This document shows positions 17,133-26,708 of a stretch of DNA of 64,000 bases, one piece after another; within the stretch, counting starts at the first letter, position 1, and the number at the start of each line of letters is the position of its first letter. The notes under the pieces are model-generated. The model had not been told where the DNA came from. It was given only the letters and a program-made list of their open reading frames with translations, and did not search any database. The stretch spans positions 1 to 64,000 of the forward strand of contig NZ_JAKZKV010000012.1 in the NCBI RefSeq assembly GCF_022808675.1, written 5' to 3'. The translations under genes and the position numbers were made by a program. Source of the DNA: Parabacteroides sp. FAFU027. Its GTDB lineage: Bacteria > Bacteroidota > Bacteroidia > Bacteroidales > UBA7332.

Positions 17133-18131
17133 ATGCAACTCCACACCCCCATAGAAATACCCGTATCCCCCACCCCTATCAGTTACACCGACAAGTTGAT
17201 GCTGCTTGGCTCCTGCTTTGCCGAGAATATCGGGGAAAAGCTGACCGACAATAAGTTTCAGGTCGATATTAATCCGTTCGGGATATTGTATAATCCGTTG
17301 TCGCTGAAATCAGCGCTGAGCGATTTGCTGGAAAGGCGAATATTTACCGGTAAAGACCTGTTTGAGCATCACGGAGTCTATCACAGCTATGCTCACCATT
17401 CCCGCTTCTCGGAAGTAGATGCTCAGGAATGTCTCTCTATGATTAATGAGCGAATGATTCGTTCCGCCCAATGGCTGAGGGAAACAGATCGGTTAATTAT
17501 CACGTTCGGTACTGCCTTTGTTTATCACTTAAAAGAAACCGGACAGGTAGTAAGCAATTGCCACAAATTACCGGAGAAATATTTTCACCGTGAAAGAATC
17601 AGCATAGGACAAATCGCAAAAGAATGGAAGGAGTTGATTGAAAAACTACGGGAGGAAAACCCTAAGCTAAAGCTGCTCTTTACGGTGAGTCCCATCCGTC
17701 ACTGGAAGGACGGTGCACACGAAAACCAACTCAGTAAAGCCACCCTCCTGCTCGCTATTGACCAATTGGTGAAGGAGTTCGATTTTTGCAGCTATTTTCC
17801 CGCTTATGAGATCGTGATGGACGAATTGCGCGATTACCGCTTTTATGCCGAGGATATGATTCATCCCTCGGGGCAAGCGGTCAACTACATCTGGCAACGA
17901 TTCTGCGAAACTCAACTTTCGAAAGAGACCATATCCCTGATGGAAGAATGGGAGAAGCTAAACAAAGCCCTCCAACACCGTCCATTTAATCCCAAATCGG
18001 AATCTTATAAGAACTTTTTGCAGCAGAATTTACTTAAAGCAGAACAATTAACTAAAAAATGCCCGACCTTTGCACTGTCAACTGAAGTTGCAACAATCAA
18101 GGAGCAACTCAAATTATTTGAACAGTTATGA
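17133..18131 (+). CDS. GSCFA domain protein
   Basis: A 332-residue protein of the GSCFA family, named for the motif seen here at residues 26-30 in MLLGSCFAENIG. The fold is thought to belong to the SGNH/GDSL hydrolase-like group: the motif serine and the late DMIHPSGQAVNYIW segment with Asp and His would fit such a site, and ITFGTAFVY lies between. No signal peptide is visible, so it is probably cytoplasmic. The stop overlaps the start of murF-alr by four bases (ATGA at 18128-18131), so they are translationally coupled, suggesting a link to cell-wall synthesis. The substrate is unknown. Confidence 0.87.
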   Translation: MQLHTPIEIPVSPTPISYTDKLMLLGSCFAENIGEKLTDNKFQVDINPFGILYNPLSLKSALSDLLERRIFTGKDLFEHHGVYHSYAHHSRFSEVDAQECLSMINERMIRSAQWLRETDRLIITFGTAFVYHLKETGQVVSNCHKLPEKYFHRERISIGQIAKEWKELIEKLREENPKLKLLFTVSPIRHWKDGAHENQLSKATLLLAIDQLVKEFDFCSYFPAYEIVMDELRDYRFYAEDMIHPSGQAVNYIWQRFCETQLSKETISLMEEWEKLNKALQHRPFNPKSESYKNFLQQNLLKAEQLTKKCPTFALSTEVATIKEQLKLFEQL

Positions 18132-20596
18132 CCTACTTCGTATCAGATATCGCACGCATCATCCATGCGTCGGGTAACATCCTGAACGACGCTCCGGTCA
18201 GCCTCCTGCTGACAGACAGCCGTTCCCTCTCTTTTCCGGAAGAAACACTATTCTTCGCACTGAAAACCAAGCAAAATGACGGCCACAAATATGTCACGGA
18301 GCTCTACCAGAAAGGTGTTCGAACCTTTGTCATCAGCCAACGGTTGCCAATATTCGAAGGTCTTACCGAAGCTAATCTACTGGTAGTAAAGGACACACTG
18401 GCGGCCTTACAGCAACTGGCAGCATCACACCGGAAACATTTTCAGATTCCGGTTATCGGCATTACCGGGAGCAACGGCAAGACCATTGTCAAGGAGTGGC
18501 TATACCAACTGCTCAACGAAGACAAGCGTATCGTGCGTTCCCCCCGCAGCTACAACTCACAGACGGGGGTTCCGCTTTCGGTATGGAGGTTGGATGAGCA
18601 GGCTGAACTGGCCCTCTTCGAAGCCGGTATTTCCCAGCCGGAAGAGATGGAGCGTCTGGAAAAAGTAATTGCACCCGAAATCGGCATTCTGACCAATATA
18701 GGCAGCGCTCACCAGGAAGGCTTTCAGTCCATAGAACAGAAATGTCTCGAAAAGCTGAAGCTCTTTACCCACTCCGAAACCATCGTTTACGAGGAAGACG
18801 ACCAGATCGTCCAACACTGTATCCTCAACACCATTGCCGGAGAAAATTTCCTTTCCTGGTCGAAGAAAAACCAGGATGCCCCACTTTACATTTCCAAAAT
18901 AAAGAAAGGCGAGCAATCGACCTTTATCCAATACAACTACCTGCAAATCATCGACGGGGATTTCGAAATTCCCTTTACCGAAGATGCCAATATCGAGAAT
19001 GCCATCCACTGTCTGGCGGTAATGCTTTACTTCCAGATTTCCCCGGATAAAATCAGGGAACGGATGATGAAGCTCCATTCGGTAGCAATGCGTCTGGAGG
19101 TGAAGGAGGGGATTCAAAATTGCCTCATTATCGACGACACCTACAACCTCGACTTCAATTCACTCGAACTGGCACTGGATTTTCAGATGCGCCGGGCTAA
19201 AGGTTCCGACCTGAAGCGCACGCTCATCCTATCCGACCTGCAACAGACAGGCAAATCAAGCCACCTGCTCTATCTTGAAGTTGCGAATCTGCTGAAGCAA
19301 AAGGGGATTGACAAACTGATTGGTATTGGCAAAAATATCGGTGACCAGGCCTCTCTGTTCCCGATGGGAATGGCTTTTTACGAAACGACGGAAGAATTCC
19401 TGCAATCGACTCTTATCAATTCATTTGACAAAGAGTTGATTTTGGTAAAAGGGGCCCGCGAGTTTCATTTCGAAAAAATATCCGACCGCCTGCAATTGAA
19501 GGTACACGAAACCATTCTGGAGGTCAATCTCGATGCCATTGTACACAACTTCAACTTCTATCGCAGCAAGCTGAAGCCGACCACCAAAATGGTCTGCATG
19601 GTGAAAGCCTTCGGTTACGGAGCCGGCTCCTACGAGTTAGCAAAGACTTTGCAGGAACACCACTGTGACTACCTTGCCGTTGCCGTTGCCGACGAAGGCG
19701 CAGAGCTGCGCAAAGCCGGTATCTACATGCCGTTGATGGTGATGAATCCCGAGATGAGCAGCTTCAATGTCCTTTTTGATAATGACCTCGAACCCGAAGT
19801 GTACAGCTTCAAACTGCTCAAAGCCTTAATCCGTGCTGCCGAAATGCAGGGTATCAGCAACTATCCCGTGCACATCAAGATAGACTCAGGTATGCACCGT
19901 CTGGGATTCCTGCCCGAAGAGATGGATGAACTGACCGACCTGCTTACCGCTCAAACAGCTTTAAAGGTTAGGTCCGTATTCTCCCACCTGGCAGGCAGTG
20001 ACAGCGAGTCTCACAACGATTATACCCTGCGTCAAATCGAACGTTTCACTCAGTGCGCTGAACGTATTGAATCCGCAGTAGGCTATAAAGTGCTCCATCA
20101 CATCCTCAACACAGCGGGAATATTCCGCTTTCCGGAACATCAGAAAGATATGGTACGCCTGGGAATTGGTCTGTATGGGGTAAGCTCGTGTGGAGAAGAA
20201 GGACTGCGCAATGTCAGCACACTGAAAACAACCATCCTGCAGATTAAAGATATCAAAGCCGGGGAAACCATCGGTTACGGCCGTAAATGGACGTTGACTC
20301 GTGATTCCCGCATTGGCACGATTCCTATCGGTTATGCCGACGGACTGGACCGTCACCTCAGTAACGGTGTGGGAGAAGTGGTGGTAAACGGCAAACGAGC
20401 CAAAATCGTCGGGAACATTTGCATGGACATCACTATGATTGACCTGACCGATACTGACGCTCAGGAAGGCGATACGGCGATCATTTTCGGTGAAGAACTG
20501 ACTGTTCAGGAAATTGCAGACAAACTGGGAACTATTCCTTACGAGATCATCACCTCTATAGCAACCCGGGTAAAACGCATATACTATCGGGAATAA
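18128..20596 (+). CDS. murF-alr: Bifunctional MurF ligase / alanine racemase
   Basis: An 822-residue fusion typical of Bacteroidota. The N-terminal half is UDP-MurNAc-tripeptide:D-Ala-D-Ala ligase, with the ATP loop GITGSNGKT at 111-119 and the NIGSAHQEGF segment of the Mur ligase centre; residues 390-450 form the Mur C-terminal domain. The C-terminal half, from about residue 463, is a PLP alanine racemase: VKAFGYG with the PLP Lys493, KIDSGMHRLGF, and IPIGYADGLDR, with the second catalytic Tyr expected in the GVSSCGEEG/GYADG region. The fusion couples supply of D-alanine with its use in peptidoglycan. One noticeable variant is Ile-Val-Lys after the ATP loop where most MurF have Thr-Lys, a small change that should not matter. 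Confidence 0.95.
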   Translation: MTYFVSDIARIIHASGNILNDAPVSLLLTDSRSLSFPEETLFFALKTKQNDGHKYVTELYQKGVRTFVISQRLPIFEGLTEANLLVVKDTLAALQQLAASHRKHFQIPVIGITGSNGKTIVKEWLYQLLNEDKRIVRSPRSYNSQTGVPLSVWRLDEQAELALFEAGISQPEEMERLEKVIAPEIGILTNIGSAHQEGFQSIEQKCLEKLKLFTHSETIVYEEDDQIVQHCILNTIAGENFLSWSKKNQDAPLYISKIKKGEQSTFIQYNYLQIIDGDFEIPFTEDANIENAIHCLAVMLYFQISPDKIRERMMKLHSVAMRLEVKEGIQNCLIIDDTYNLDFNSLELALDFQMRRAKGSDLKRTLILSDLQQTGKSSHLLYLEVANLLKQKGIDKLIGIGKNIGDQASLFPMGMAFYETTEEFLQSTLINSFDKELILVKGAREFHFEKISDRLQLKVHETILEVNLDAIVHNFNFYRSKLKPTTKMVCMVKAFGYGAGSYELAKTLQEHHCDYLAVAVADEGAELRKAGIYMPLMVMNPEMSSFNVLFDNDLEPEVYSFKLLKALIRAAEMQGISNYPVHIKIDSGMHRLGFLPEEMDELTDLLTAQTALKVRSVFSHLAGSDSESHNDYTLRQIERFTQCAERIESAVGYKVLHHILNTAGIFRFPEHQKDMVRLGIGLYGVSSCGEEGLRNVSTLKTTILQIKDIKAGETIGYGRKWTLTRDSRIGTIPIGYADGLDRHLSNGVGEVVVNGKRAKIVGNICMDITMIDLTDTDAQEGDTAIIFGEELTVQEIADKLGTIPYEIITSIATRVKRIYYRE

Positions 20597-20604
20597 TCTA
20601 AAAT

Positions 20605-20800
20605 AAGTTGTCCACGAATATTCACAAATATGCACTTATCATTTCGTGCCAATCCGTGAAAATTCGTGGACAAAAATATCATCTTCGAATTCCTTCATTC
20701 ATTTAATTTCTTTCATTCCCTTCATTTTTCATTATTCATTTTTCAAAAGACGCAGCAGGCTACGTCTCTACATAATTCAATCCTTCAATCCCTCACCCCC
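20605..20800. repeat. Repeat-rich intergenic stretch
   Basis: Holds a TTGTCCACGAATa...AATTCGTGGACAAA inverted pair at about 20608-20682, a short AT-rich run of ATTTCATTC-like pieces, and one GACGCRGC-type palindrome at 20749-20770. No gene is seen. It separates convergently transcribed murF-alr and the polysaccharide locus. Confidence 0.7.
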
Positions 20801-21565
20801 TCAATCCTTAGTAACCACCATCTCCCACACCTTTACGAAATATTTCAGCGAGAGAATCGCCAGGTTCGTATAGATTCCGTTTTCCCGGCAGGCACGCACT
20901 ATCTCCCGGTTAAGGATCAGGTTACTCTTTACGGATGCAGTGCTGGCCCCTCCTGTCCGCATTTTCATGACATCAAGGTGCAGGTATTTATATTTGAGCT
21001 TATGCTTATAGAGAAAACGAATCAATAGCTCGTAATCCGCTGCTATCTTATAATCGGTTCTGTAATAGCCAAACTCATCAAAATACCACTTATAGGTAAA
21101 AAACGTCGGATGCGCCGGCATAAATCCGAAACGAAACCGCCAGGGTGCAAAGTTCTTACAGGCATAATAACGTACCGTCTTTTCCAGGTTATCAGGCTTC
21201 ACAAATCGCACATCTGCAAAGGTAGCCTGCACATGTTCCTCCTTAAATCCCTTTGCGATTAGTGCAATGACATCATTCCGATGATAGAAATCATCCGCAT
21301 TGATGATCCCCACCACCTCACCTGTAGCCATACGTATCCCTTTGTTCATCGCATCGTACAGGCCGTTATCCTTTTCGCTGATCCACTTCATCCGGCCATT
21401 GAAGCGCGGCTCATACGATTTGATGATTTCTACCGTATTGTCTTTGGAGCCTCCATCCACAATGATATATTCTATATCCGAATAGCTCTGTTCCAATACA
21501 GACTCTATCGTATGGGCAATCGTTTCGGCACTGTTATAGGCGACGGTGATGATGGATAGTTTCAT
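20801..21565 (-). CDS. Family 2 glycosyltransferase
   Basis: A 254-residue GT-A glycosyltransferase of the WcaA/WcaE-like group, cytoplasmic and acting on a lipid-linked sugar chain. The start MKLSIITVAYNSAETI, the nucleotide-sugar motif EYIIVDGGSKDNT, the metal-binding INADD (about 93-97) and the later acceptor-region FGYYRTDYKIAADYELL are all as expected. Neither donor nor acceptor can be read from sequence. It is the last gene of the minus-strand polysaccharide locus, separated from the next by 166 bases of repeat DNA. Confidence 0.85.
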   Translation of the reverse strand: MKLSIITVAYNSAETIAHTIESVLEQSYSDIEYIIVDGGSKDNTVEIIKSYEPRFNGRMKWISEKDNGLYDAMNKGIRMATGEVVGIINADDFYHRNDVIALIAKGFKEEHVQATFADVRFVKPDNLEKTVRYYACKNFAPWRFRFGFMPAHPTFFTYKWYFDEFGYYRTDYKIAADYELLIRFLYKHKLKYKYLHLDVMKMRTGGASTASVKSNLILNREIVRACRENGIYTNLAILSLKYFVKVWEMVVTKD

Positions 21566-21593
21566 TTGCAGGGATTCAATTTATCAGTAAAAA

Positions 21594-21664
21594 GTTTGTC
21601 CACAAATTCACACGAATAATCACGAATAGTCTCGGGAAAATTAGTGTAATTCGTGGACAAAAAT
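21594..21664. repeat. TTGTCCACGAATT-type inverted repeat
   Basis: TTGTCCACAAATTCACACGAA on the left (written here in part) pairs imperfectly with TTCGTGGACAAA on the right, around 21597-21660. The same family recurs at 20.6, 47.7, 48.7, 50.1-51.4, 52.8-53.1 and 63.2 kb. Confidence 0.65.
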
Positions 21665-21731
21665 CTCAGGTTACTATTCCTTAATTATCTTAATTCTTTA
21701 ATTTCTTGCATTCCTTCAGTCCATCAGTCCC

Positions 21732-22673
21732 TCAACCCTTCAGTTGCCTATCAAAGTACTCAATCGTTTTCATCAGACCTTCACGCAATTGCACCTTCGG
21801 CTCCCAGCCATTCAGTTCACGGTAAGCCAGGTCAATATTTGGTTGGCGCTGTTTAGGATCATCCTGAGGTAGAGGCTGATATATCAGTTTTGATTTCGAA
21901 CCTGTCAGCTCCAACACATTTTGAGCCAGCTCCAGCATGGTAAACTCATTCGGATTACCGATATTCACCGGACCTACGAAATCCTCACGCGAACCCATCA
22001 TACGGCACATACCCTCTACCAAATCATCCACGTACTGGAACGAACGGGTTTGTTGTCCATCACCAAAGATGGTTATATCCTGACCTTTCAATGCCTGGAC
22101 GATAAAGTTCGATACCACACGTCCGTCATCTGGATTCATACGCGGACCATAAGTATTGAAGATACGGATGATTTTAATCTTAACGTTGTTCTGCAAATGG
22201 TAATCCATGAAGAGGGTTTCAGCACAACGTTTTCCTTCATCGTAGCAGGAACGGATACCGATCGGGTTTACATTCCCCCAATAACTCTCCGGTTGCGGAT
22301 GCACATGCGGATCACCATACACCTCACTGGTACTGGCCTGGAGAATCTTCGCACGTACACGCTTCGCCAGTCCCAGCATATTGATCGCCCCCATCACAGA
22401 AGTTTTGATAGTCTTAATCGGGTTATACTGGTAATGCACCGGTGAAGCAGGACAAGCAAGATTATAGATTTCATCCACCTCTGCCATATAGGTATGGGTC
22501 ACATCATGACGCACCATTTCGAAATAGGGATTATCCATCAGATGCACCACATTCATTTTTGAACCGGTGAAATAATTATCCAGACAAATTACCTCATTCC
22601 CTTCATTCAACAGTCGCTCGCACAAATGCGACCCGATAAATCCGGCACCACCGGTCACTAGTATTCGTTTCAT
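21732..22673 (-). CDS. uxs: UDP-glucuronate decarboxylase (UDP-xylose synthase)
   Basis: An extended short-chain dehydrogenase/reductase of 313 residues from the ATG at 22673. GGAGFIG (8-14) binds NAD and Tyr144-x3-Lys148 in [14 protein letters not shown] is the catalytic pair; the RSCYDEGKR signature and HQYNP-like [11 protein letters not shown] segment are typical of Uxs. It would convert UDP-glucuronate to UDP-xylose and CO2, drawing on the UDP-glucose dehydrogenase encoded near 52 kb. A longer frame to 22787 is rejected: its first 38 codons are translated GAGACGYGGC palindromes, not homologous protein. The enzyme supplies a xylose donor for the polysaccharide. Confidence 0.92.
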   Translation of the reverse strand: MKRILVTGGAGFIGSHLCERLLNEGNEVICLDNYFTGSKMNVVHLMDNPYFEMVRHDVTHTYMAEVDEIYNLACPASPVHYQYNPIKTIKTSVMGAINMLGLAKRVRAKILQASTSEVYGDPHVHPQPESYWGNVNPIGIRSCYDEGKRCAETLFMDYHLQNNVKIKIIRIFNTYGPRMNPDDGRVVSNFIVQALKGQDITIFGDGQQTRSFQYVDDLVEGMCRMMGSREDFVGPVNIGNPNEFTMLELAQNVLELTGSKSKLIYQPLPQDDPKQRQPNIDLAYRELNGWEPKVQLREGLMKTIEYFDRQLKG

Positions 22674-22710
22674 TGTATTGTGTTTACTATATTCGTTTTT
22701 TTGATTTCTG

Positions 22711-22794
22711 TAGAGACGCGGCCTGCCACGTCTGTGAATATAAAACGCGGCCTGCCACGTCATTGACGAAAAGACGCGGCAGGCCACGTCTCTA
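22711..22794. repeat. Cluster of three GAGACGYGGC-type palindromes
   Basis: Copies at 22711-22733, 22744-22761 and 22771-22794. The last overlaps the 3' end of the acetyltransferase gene and supplies its final codons and stop. The first two lie just upstream of the uxs start. Confidence 0.85.
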
Positions 22795-23341
22795 CGGATC
22801 CAATCCGTCTATCCCTTATCTTCACCGCCGGATTGCCCTGATAAATACCCTTTTCTTCCAGATCTTTTGTTGCAACAGAACCAACTGTCAAAATAGAATG
22901 GTTTTTACAGGTAACGCCGGTACAAACTGTACTTTGTGCTCCGATCCAGACACCATCTTCAATCGTAATCGGTTTTACGATCAGATCAAAGGTAGGGAGT
23001 TTATAGTTATGATTTCCGCAAAGCAACATAGCCCCCTGCGAAATACAAACGTTATTTCCGATAGTCACACTATCCAGGTTATCAATCCAAACCTTCTCTC
23101 CTATCCAGGAGTAATCCCCGATGCTGAGTAGCCAGGGATACTTAATATTGACGCCGGGCTTTATCCAGACACCTTTACCAATCCGGGCTCCAAAAAGCCG
23201 GAGCAATTTCAATTTGATCCCCATAAACGGATTCAACGGATTAATAAAAAAGAGAACATTGACAAAATACCAGCACAATATTTTGACTCTGTTCCCCGGT
23301 TTGTACCAGGGGTTATTGAATTGGGATAAATCTGTTGCCAC
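22760..23341 (-). CDS. WcaF-like colanic-acid-type acetyltransferase
   Basis: A left-handed beta-helix (hexapeptide repeat) acyltransferase of the WcaF group, predicted to O-acetylate the polysaccharide or its precursors using acetyl-CoA. The core runs [69 protein letters not shown] and [14 protein letters not shown], ending at [11 protein letters not shown], where homologues usually stop. The last 13 residues ([14 protein letters not shown]) are encoded by a dispersed GAGACGYGGC palindrome that has become the 3' end of the gene. I prefer the GTG at 23341 as start because the family begins near ATDLSQFNN; an ATG at 23410 would add a hydrophobic 23-residue stretch that reads like translated AT-rich repeat DNA. 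Confidence 0.82.
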   Translation of the reverse strand: MATDLSQFNNPWYKPGNRVKILCWYFVNVLFFINPLNPFMGIKLKLLRLFGARIGKGVWIKPGVNIKYPWLLSIGDYSWIGEKVWIDNLDSVTIGNNVCISQGAMLLCGNHNYKLPTFDLIVKPITIEDGVWIGAQSTVCTGVTCKNHSILTVGSVATKDLEEKGIYQGNPAVKIRDRRIGSVETWPAASFRQ

Positions 23342-23466
23342 TATTTCTAATTTTTTAAAGATGAATGAAGATTGAAGAAATATAAGAAGACACAAAAAGA
23401 GAATGTCCATTTTCCACTCATCATTCTACACTCTTCATTCTTCATTTTTAATTCTTCATTCTTCAT

Positions 23467-24231
23467 TTAAACATACCCTTTAATCCGGTAAACAACAAAG
23501 CCAATCCACTCTTTGATGACCAGCTGCCAGTTATAAAGCATAACAGGATCCGGAATAAAGAAATCTCCAGGTGTATAACCATCGACACTTTGCAAACAAT
23601 CCGTACTGTAAGGAATCACAGCAAATCCTGCTTTTTCAAAACATCTCTGCGCCCGTTTCATATGAAAAGCCGAAGTTACCAGAATTATTCTTTTTCTCCA
23701 ACCCTGACCGGAGAATGCCTTTTGGGTGTATATCGCATTTTCATACGTATTCCGGGAGCGAGCTTCAATGCACAGATCACTATCCGGAACTCCGATATGA
23801 CTCAGATAATCCTTCAGATACTCCGCTTCCGGCTTCTCTTTGATCAGAATATTCGGAGAGCCACCACTGATTACGATTTTCCTGACCTGCCCCGTTTTAT
23901 AAAGCTCCAGTGCCTGAAAGAGCCGGTCTCCACTCTGGAAATAACGGACTCGCCCTGTTACCTCGTGATAAGCAGACATACCTCCCAATACGACTGCAAC
24001 GTTTACATTTCCCGGCAAAGCATTCCGGTTAGTAAACGGATATTCCCATTTTCGGGCAATCCAACCAAACAAAACCGGATTCATAAACAGCAACAAAATA
24101 ACAAATGCTGCTATTCGTAACCGTCGTTTTCTCCGGACGGCTTTCGTCTTAAGGCTCACGGCCAGAATCAGAAGGAACCAGATAAACGGTGACAGCAACG
24201 AATAAAATAGCTTTGATGCGATAAAAAACAT
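23467..24231 (-). CDS. YdcF/ElyC-type DUF218 membrane protein
   Basis: A 254-residue protein of the DUF218 family. Two membrane segments occupy about 8-28 and 38-56, then a Rossmann-like soluble domain with the conserved VVLGGM (around 78-83), VISGG (118-122), ARSRNTYENA and VTSAFHMKRA (184-193). In E. coli, ElyC of this family is involved in envelope polysaccharide or peptidoglycan metabolism at low temperature, so a cell-envelope role is plausible here. It sits in the polysaccharide locus. The exact substrate is not known. Confidence 0.82.
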   Translation of the reverse strand: MFFIASKLFYSLLSPFIWFLLILAVSLKTKAVRRKRRLRIAAFVILLLFMNPVLFGWIARKWEYPFTNRNALPGNVNVAVVLGGMSAYHEVTGRVRYFQSGDRLFQALELYKTGQVRKIVISGGSPNILIKEKPEAEYLKDYLSHIGVPDSDLCIEARSRNTYENAIYTQKAFSGQGWRKRIILVTSAFHMKRAQRCFEKAGFAVIPYSTDCLQSVDGYTPGDFFIPDPVMLYNWQLVIKEWIGFVVYRIKGYV

Positions 24232-24298
24232 GGTAATCTTTTCTTCCCCTTAATTCTTTGATTTATTAATTATTCTCCCCATTCTTCATTCTTCATGT

Positions 24299-24325
24299 TA
24301 GAGACGCGGCAGGCCACGTCTCTAC
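24299..24325. repeat. GAGACGYGGC-type palindrome
   Basis: GAGACGCGGC and GCCACGTCTC arms around an AG centre, with TA outer bases, in the gap between the DUF218 and deacetylase genes. Confidence 0.75.
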
Positions 24326-24344
24326 ATTTCTGTGGTAAAATCAA

Positions 24345-25094
24345 TCACCATATATTTCTATACGAAATCAATTCCTCTCCTCTTATCGCATCTACAACTT
24401 TGGAATACGGAACATCCATATCCAAAATACCCTCTTCTGATAAAACCGGATGTACCGCAATTTCAACTATGGATGTTTCCGGAATCCGATGTCTGTATTT
24501 TTCAAAATCCGAAATAGAGCCCAAATAGTTACTGGTAACCGCAATTTGTCGGATTTTGTTATTCAGCAGTCTTTTGTAAATATTCTTACCCCAAGAAACC
24601 TCTTCAAACATATTCCGTGTCAGCCTGATGCTGTTTATTTCATATTTTCTCAATAACGGAATCAGTATCTTGAAAATCGAATAATTAGTATGGATGTGAT
24701 GATGCGAATCTATATGCTTTAAATCAAAACCATACGACAAATATTTTTCTATTTGAGCCGAGAATTCTAGTCTCACCGCATCTTCTTCTTTTTTATTCAA
24801 ATAAAAACGATGAATCCCCCGGTGAAATCCGGTATTAAAATTCCCATCAGAATCGCAGAAAAGTTTTTGACCCCGTATAGGATCTGTCAATGGAAAACCA
24901 TCGGTTAAGTTCAAATGCAATCCAATCCGGTCCGAAAAACCGTTCAGAACAGAGAGACCAACCGCCTCATCAGTTGCAGGCATATTGACCATTAATGTCG
25001 TATTAGAACAGGCTTGCTGCTTGATTACAGTTGTTATCGCCTGGTTTACATCCGCACTAAATCCAAAATCATCTGCATTTACTATCAGTTTCAT
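24345..25094 (-). CDS. YdjC/ChbG-type carbohydrate deacetylase
   Basis: A 249-residue protein of the YdjC family of metal-dependent N-acetyl-sugar deacetylases. NADDFG (6-11) and HIDSHHHIH (about 127-135) are the classic metal-binding motifs, GLHLNLTDGFPL (78-89) matches the third, and VEIAVHPVLSEEG lies near the C-terminus. It may deacetylate an amino sugar of the polysaccharide or a biosynthetic intermediate. The gene order places it between the acetyltransferase/DUF218 genes and a glycosyltransferase. Confidence 0.85.
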   Translation of the reverse strand: MKLIVNADDFGFSADVNQAITTVIKQQACSNTTLMVNMPATDEAVGLSVLNGFSDRIGLHLNLTDGFPLTDPIRGQKLFCDSDGNFNTGFHRGIHRFYLNKKEEDAVRLEFSAQIEKYLSYGFDLKHIDSHHHIHTNYSIFKILIPLLRKYEINSIRLTRNMFEEVSWGKNIYKRLLNNKIRQIAVTSNYLGSISDFEKYRHRIPETSIVEIAVHPVLSEEGILDMDVPYSKVVDAIRGEELISYRNIW

Positions 25095-25236
25095 AATCTT
25101 ATTAATATGAGCGAAACGAGCGGGTAGGCACTCGAAATCACGCTCAATAAATACCTATCTATAAAAACCTCTCACTTAATTCCTTAATTCTCTTAATTAT
25201 TTTCATTCTCTCCCCCCCATTTTTCATTATTCATTA

Positions 25237-25264
25237 TAGAGACGCGGCAGGCCACGTCTCTACA
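25237..25264. repeat. GAGACGYGGC-type palindrome
   Basis: GAGACGCGGC and GCCACGTCTC arms around AG, bounded by TA and TA, directly after the stop of the following glycosyltransferase gene. Confidence 0.75.
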
Positions 25265-25269
25265 CACCA

Positions 25270-26412
25270 TCAGGATAAATCAAATAACAGTCTGTTTGCC
25301 GCTATCAATTCCGGATTCTCGCAAAATAATCGTGCATATTCCGATGCTGCAGATGACCACACCTGATAAACAGCCTGATCCATCTTTGCTGCGGTCTCAA
25401 TGGCCCTCACCAAACCATCCGGATCATTTAGCGGGATATCCCAGCCCAGATTCTTGTCGATTAACCCTTTCCACGGTGTCATATCCGAAATGATAACCGG
25501 GCAACCACAAGAAAGCGCCTCCAGTATAGCATGTCCAAAATTCTCCCCTTCCGAAGGCATAATAAAGAAATGGTAATCCTGCAAGACATCCGGCACCTTC
25601 TCTCCATCGATACTCCCTTTGTAGTTCACCTTCACACAGGCGGGTAAACCGTTGATGACCGACAGACACTCTTCCCAATAGGCCTGATCATATACCGGAC
25701 CATACAAATCCAGTATAACCTCTCCCGTTTGCACTGTTGACAAAGCGTGCAGGGCATGCAACGTCCCTTTTTCTTTGGAAATGCGGGCAACGGATACCAG
25801 TTTCAATTCATTGGCCTTTTTGGTACGGCTATTTGGGGTTTGCACCTGTATCTTCCGGGGTAAATTGGGGGCAACAATCACCGGTTGTCCCTGACCGGTA
25901 ATCTCCCGGATATATCTTTGTTCATCATCATTTGTGGCATGAAAGGTTACGTTCCGGTATAAATTGAGCATTTTGGCAAATGCCAGAAAAACCTTTTTCT
26001 TGGTCTTCTTCACCGAAAACGCCTGCGGATTTAGCATCCCACGCGCAGCAACGATAATCCTTACCGGACAATTCCTCAATAACAACAGTGGCAGAACCGA
26101 AAATTTCCACGAATAGATGCCGTTGATATATACCACATCATAAGCAGTCTCTTCGATCAGCTTCTTCAGGGTCTCTCTGTTTAACTGATCCTGTGAAATA
26201 TAATAGACCTCCGTATTGGCTGACCACCTGTTCCATTGATTGCCGGCAATCTCCGGGTAAGGCTCAGTCGAACAGTAATCGGTATCGCGGGTAATGACTT
26301 TGAATTCATATTCCCCTTCGAAATGGGCGATCAGGTTGGCATAAGAGCGAACCGGCCCCCCCGACTTCGTACCGGGCAGAAACCAGTCTGTAAATATCAG
26401 TATTTTCCTCAC
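25270..26412 (-). CDS. Family 4 glycosyltransferase
   Basis: A 380-residue GT-B retaining glycosyltransferase. The N-terminal domain begins MRKILIFTDWFLPGTKSGG with the glycine loop; the C-terminal donor domain starts about residue 205 (LKLVSVARISKEKG) and contains PSEGENFGHAILEALSCG with the Glu-x7-Glu pair that binds the sugar-nucleotide. The start is GTG at 26412; no in-frame ATG lies near. Donor and acceptor cannot be read from sequence. Part of the minus-strand locus, 296 bases of repeats upstream. Confidence 0.87.
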   Translation of the reverse strand: MRKILIFTDWFLPGTKSGGPVRSYANLIAHFEGEYEFKVITRDTDYCSTEPYPEIAGNQWNRWSANTEVYYISQDQLNRETLKKLIEETAYDVVYINGIYSWKFSVLPLLLLRNCPVRIIVAARGMLNPQAFSVKKTKKKVFLAFAKMLNLYRNVTFHATNDDEQRYIREITGQGQPVIVAPNLPRKIQVQTPNSRTKKANELKLVSVARISKEKGTLHALHALSTVQTGEVILDLYGPVYDQAYWEECLSVINGLPACVKVNYKGSIDGEKVPDVLQDYHFFIMPSEGENFGHAILEALSCGCPVIISDMTPWKGLIDKNLGWDIPLNDPDGLVRAIETAAKMDQAVYQVWSSAASEYARLFCENPELIAANRLLFDLS

Positions 26413-26708
26413 AATGTATTTTTATTGACAAATGTAGATATTCGGCCTCAACATCACGGGTCCGTTATCTGAATGAAACCGTAGAATGTTTGCGCCTCAC
26501 ACCGGGCAGCGGCCTCACACCGGACAGCGGCTTCATGCCGCTTGCCGGATTGGTAAATATGGTAATTCGTTTCTTGAATTATGAAATATGCAATTTTTAA
26601 ATAGGGACGCGGCTGGATATTAATTGGGACGCGGTTGGCTATAAATAGAGACGCGGCAGGCCACGTCTCTACAGAATACCGTCATTTGCTAATTTGCTAA
26701 TTTGCAAA
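26413..26708. repeat. Repeat-filled gap
   Basis: Contains an AGCGGC palindrome with CGGACAGCGGC and GCCGCTTGCCGG arms (26521-26548), partial GACGCGG pieces at 26606-26640, a full GAGACGYGGC palindrome at 26645-26672, and TTTGCTAATTTGC/GCAAATTAGCAAA inverted repeat at 26686-26717 that overlaps the end of the next gene. No gene is seen. Confidence 0.75.

Noticed and set aside
22674-22787. N-terminal extension of the UDP-xylose synthase
   Set aside because: The added 38 codons are translated GAGACGYGGC palindromes; the SDR fold starts at MKRILVTGG (ATG at 22673).
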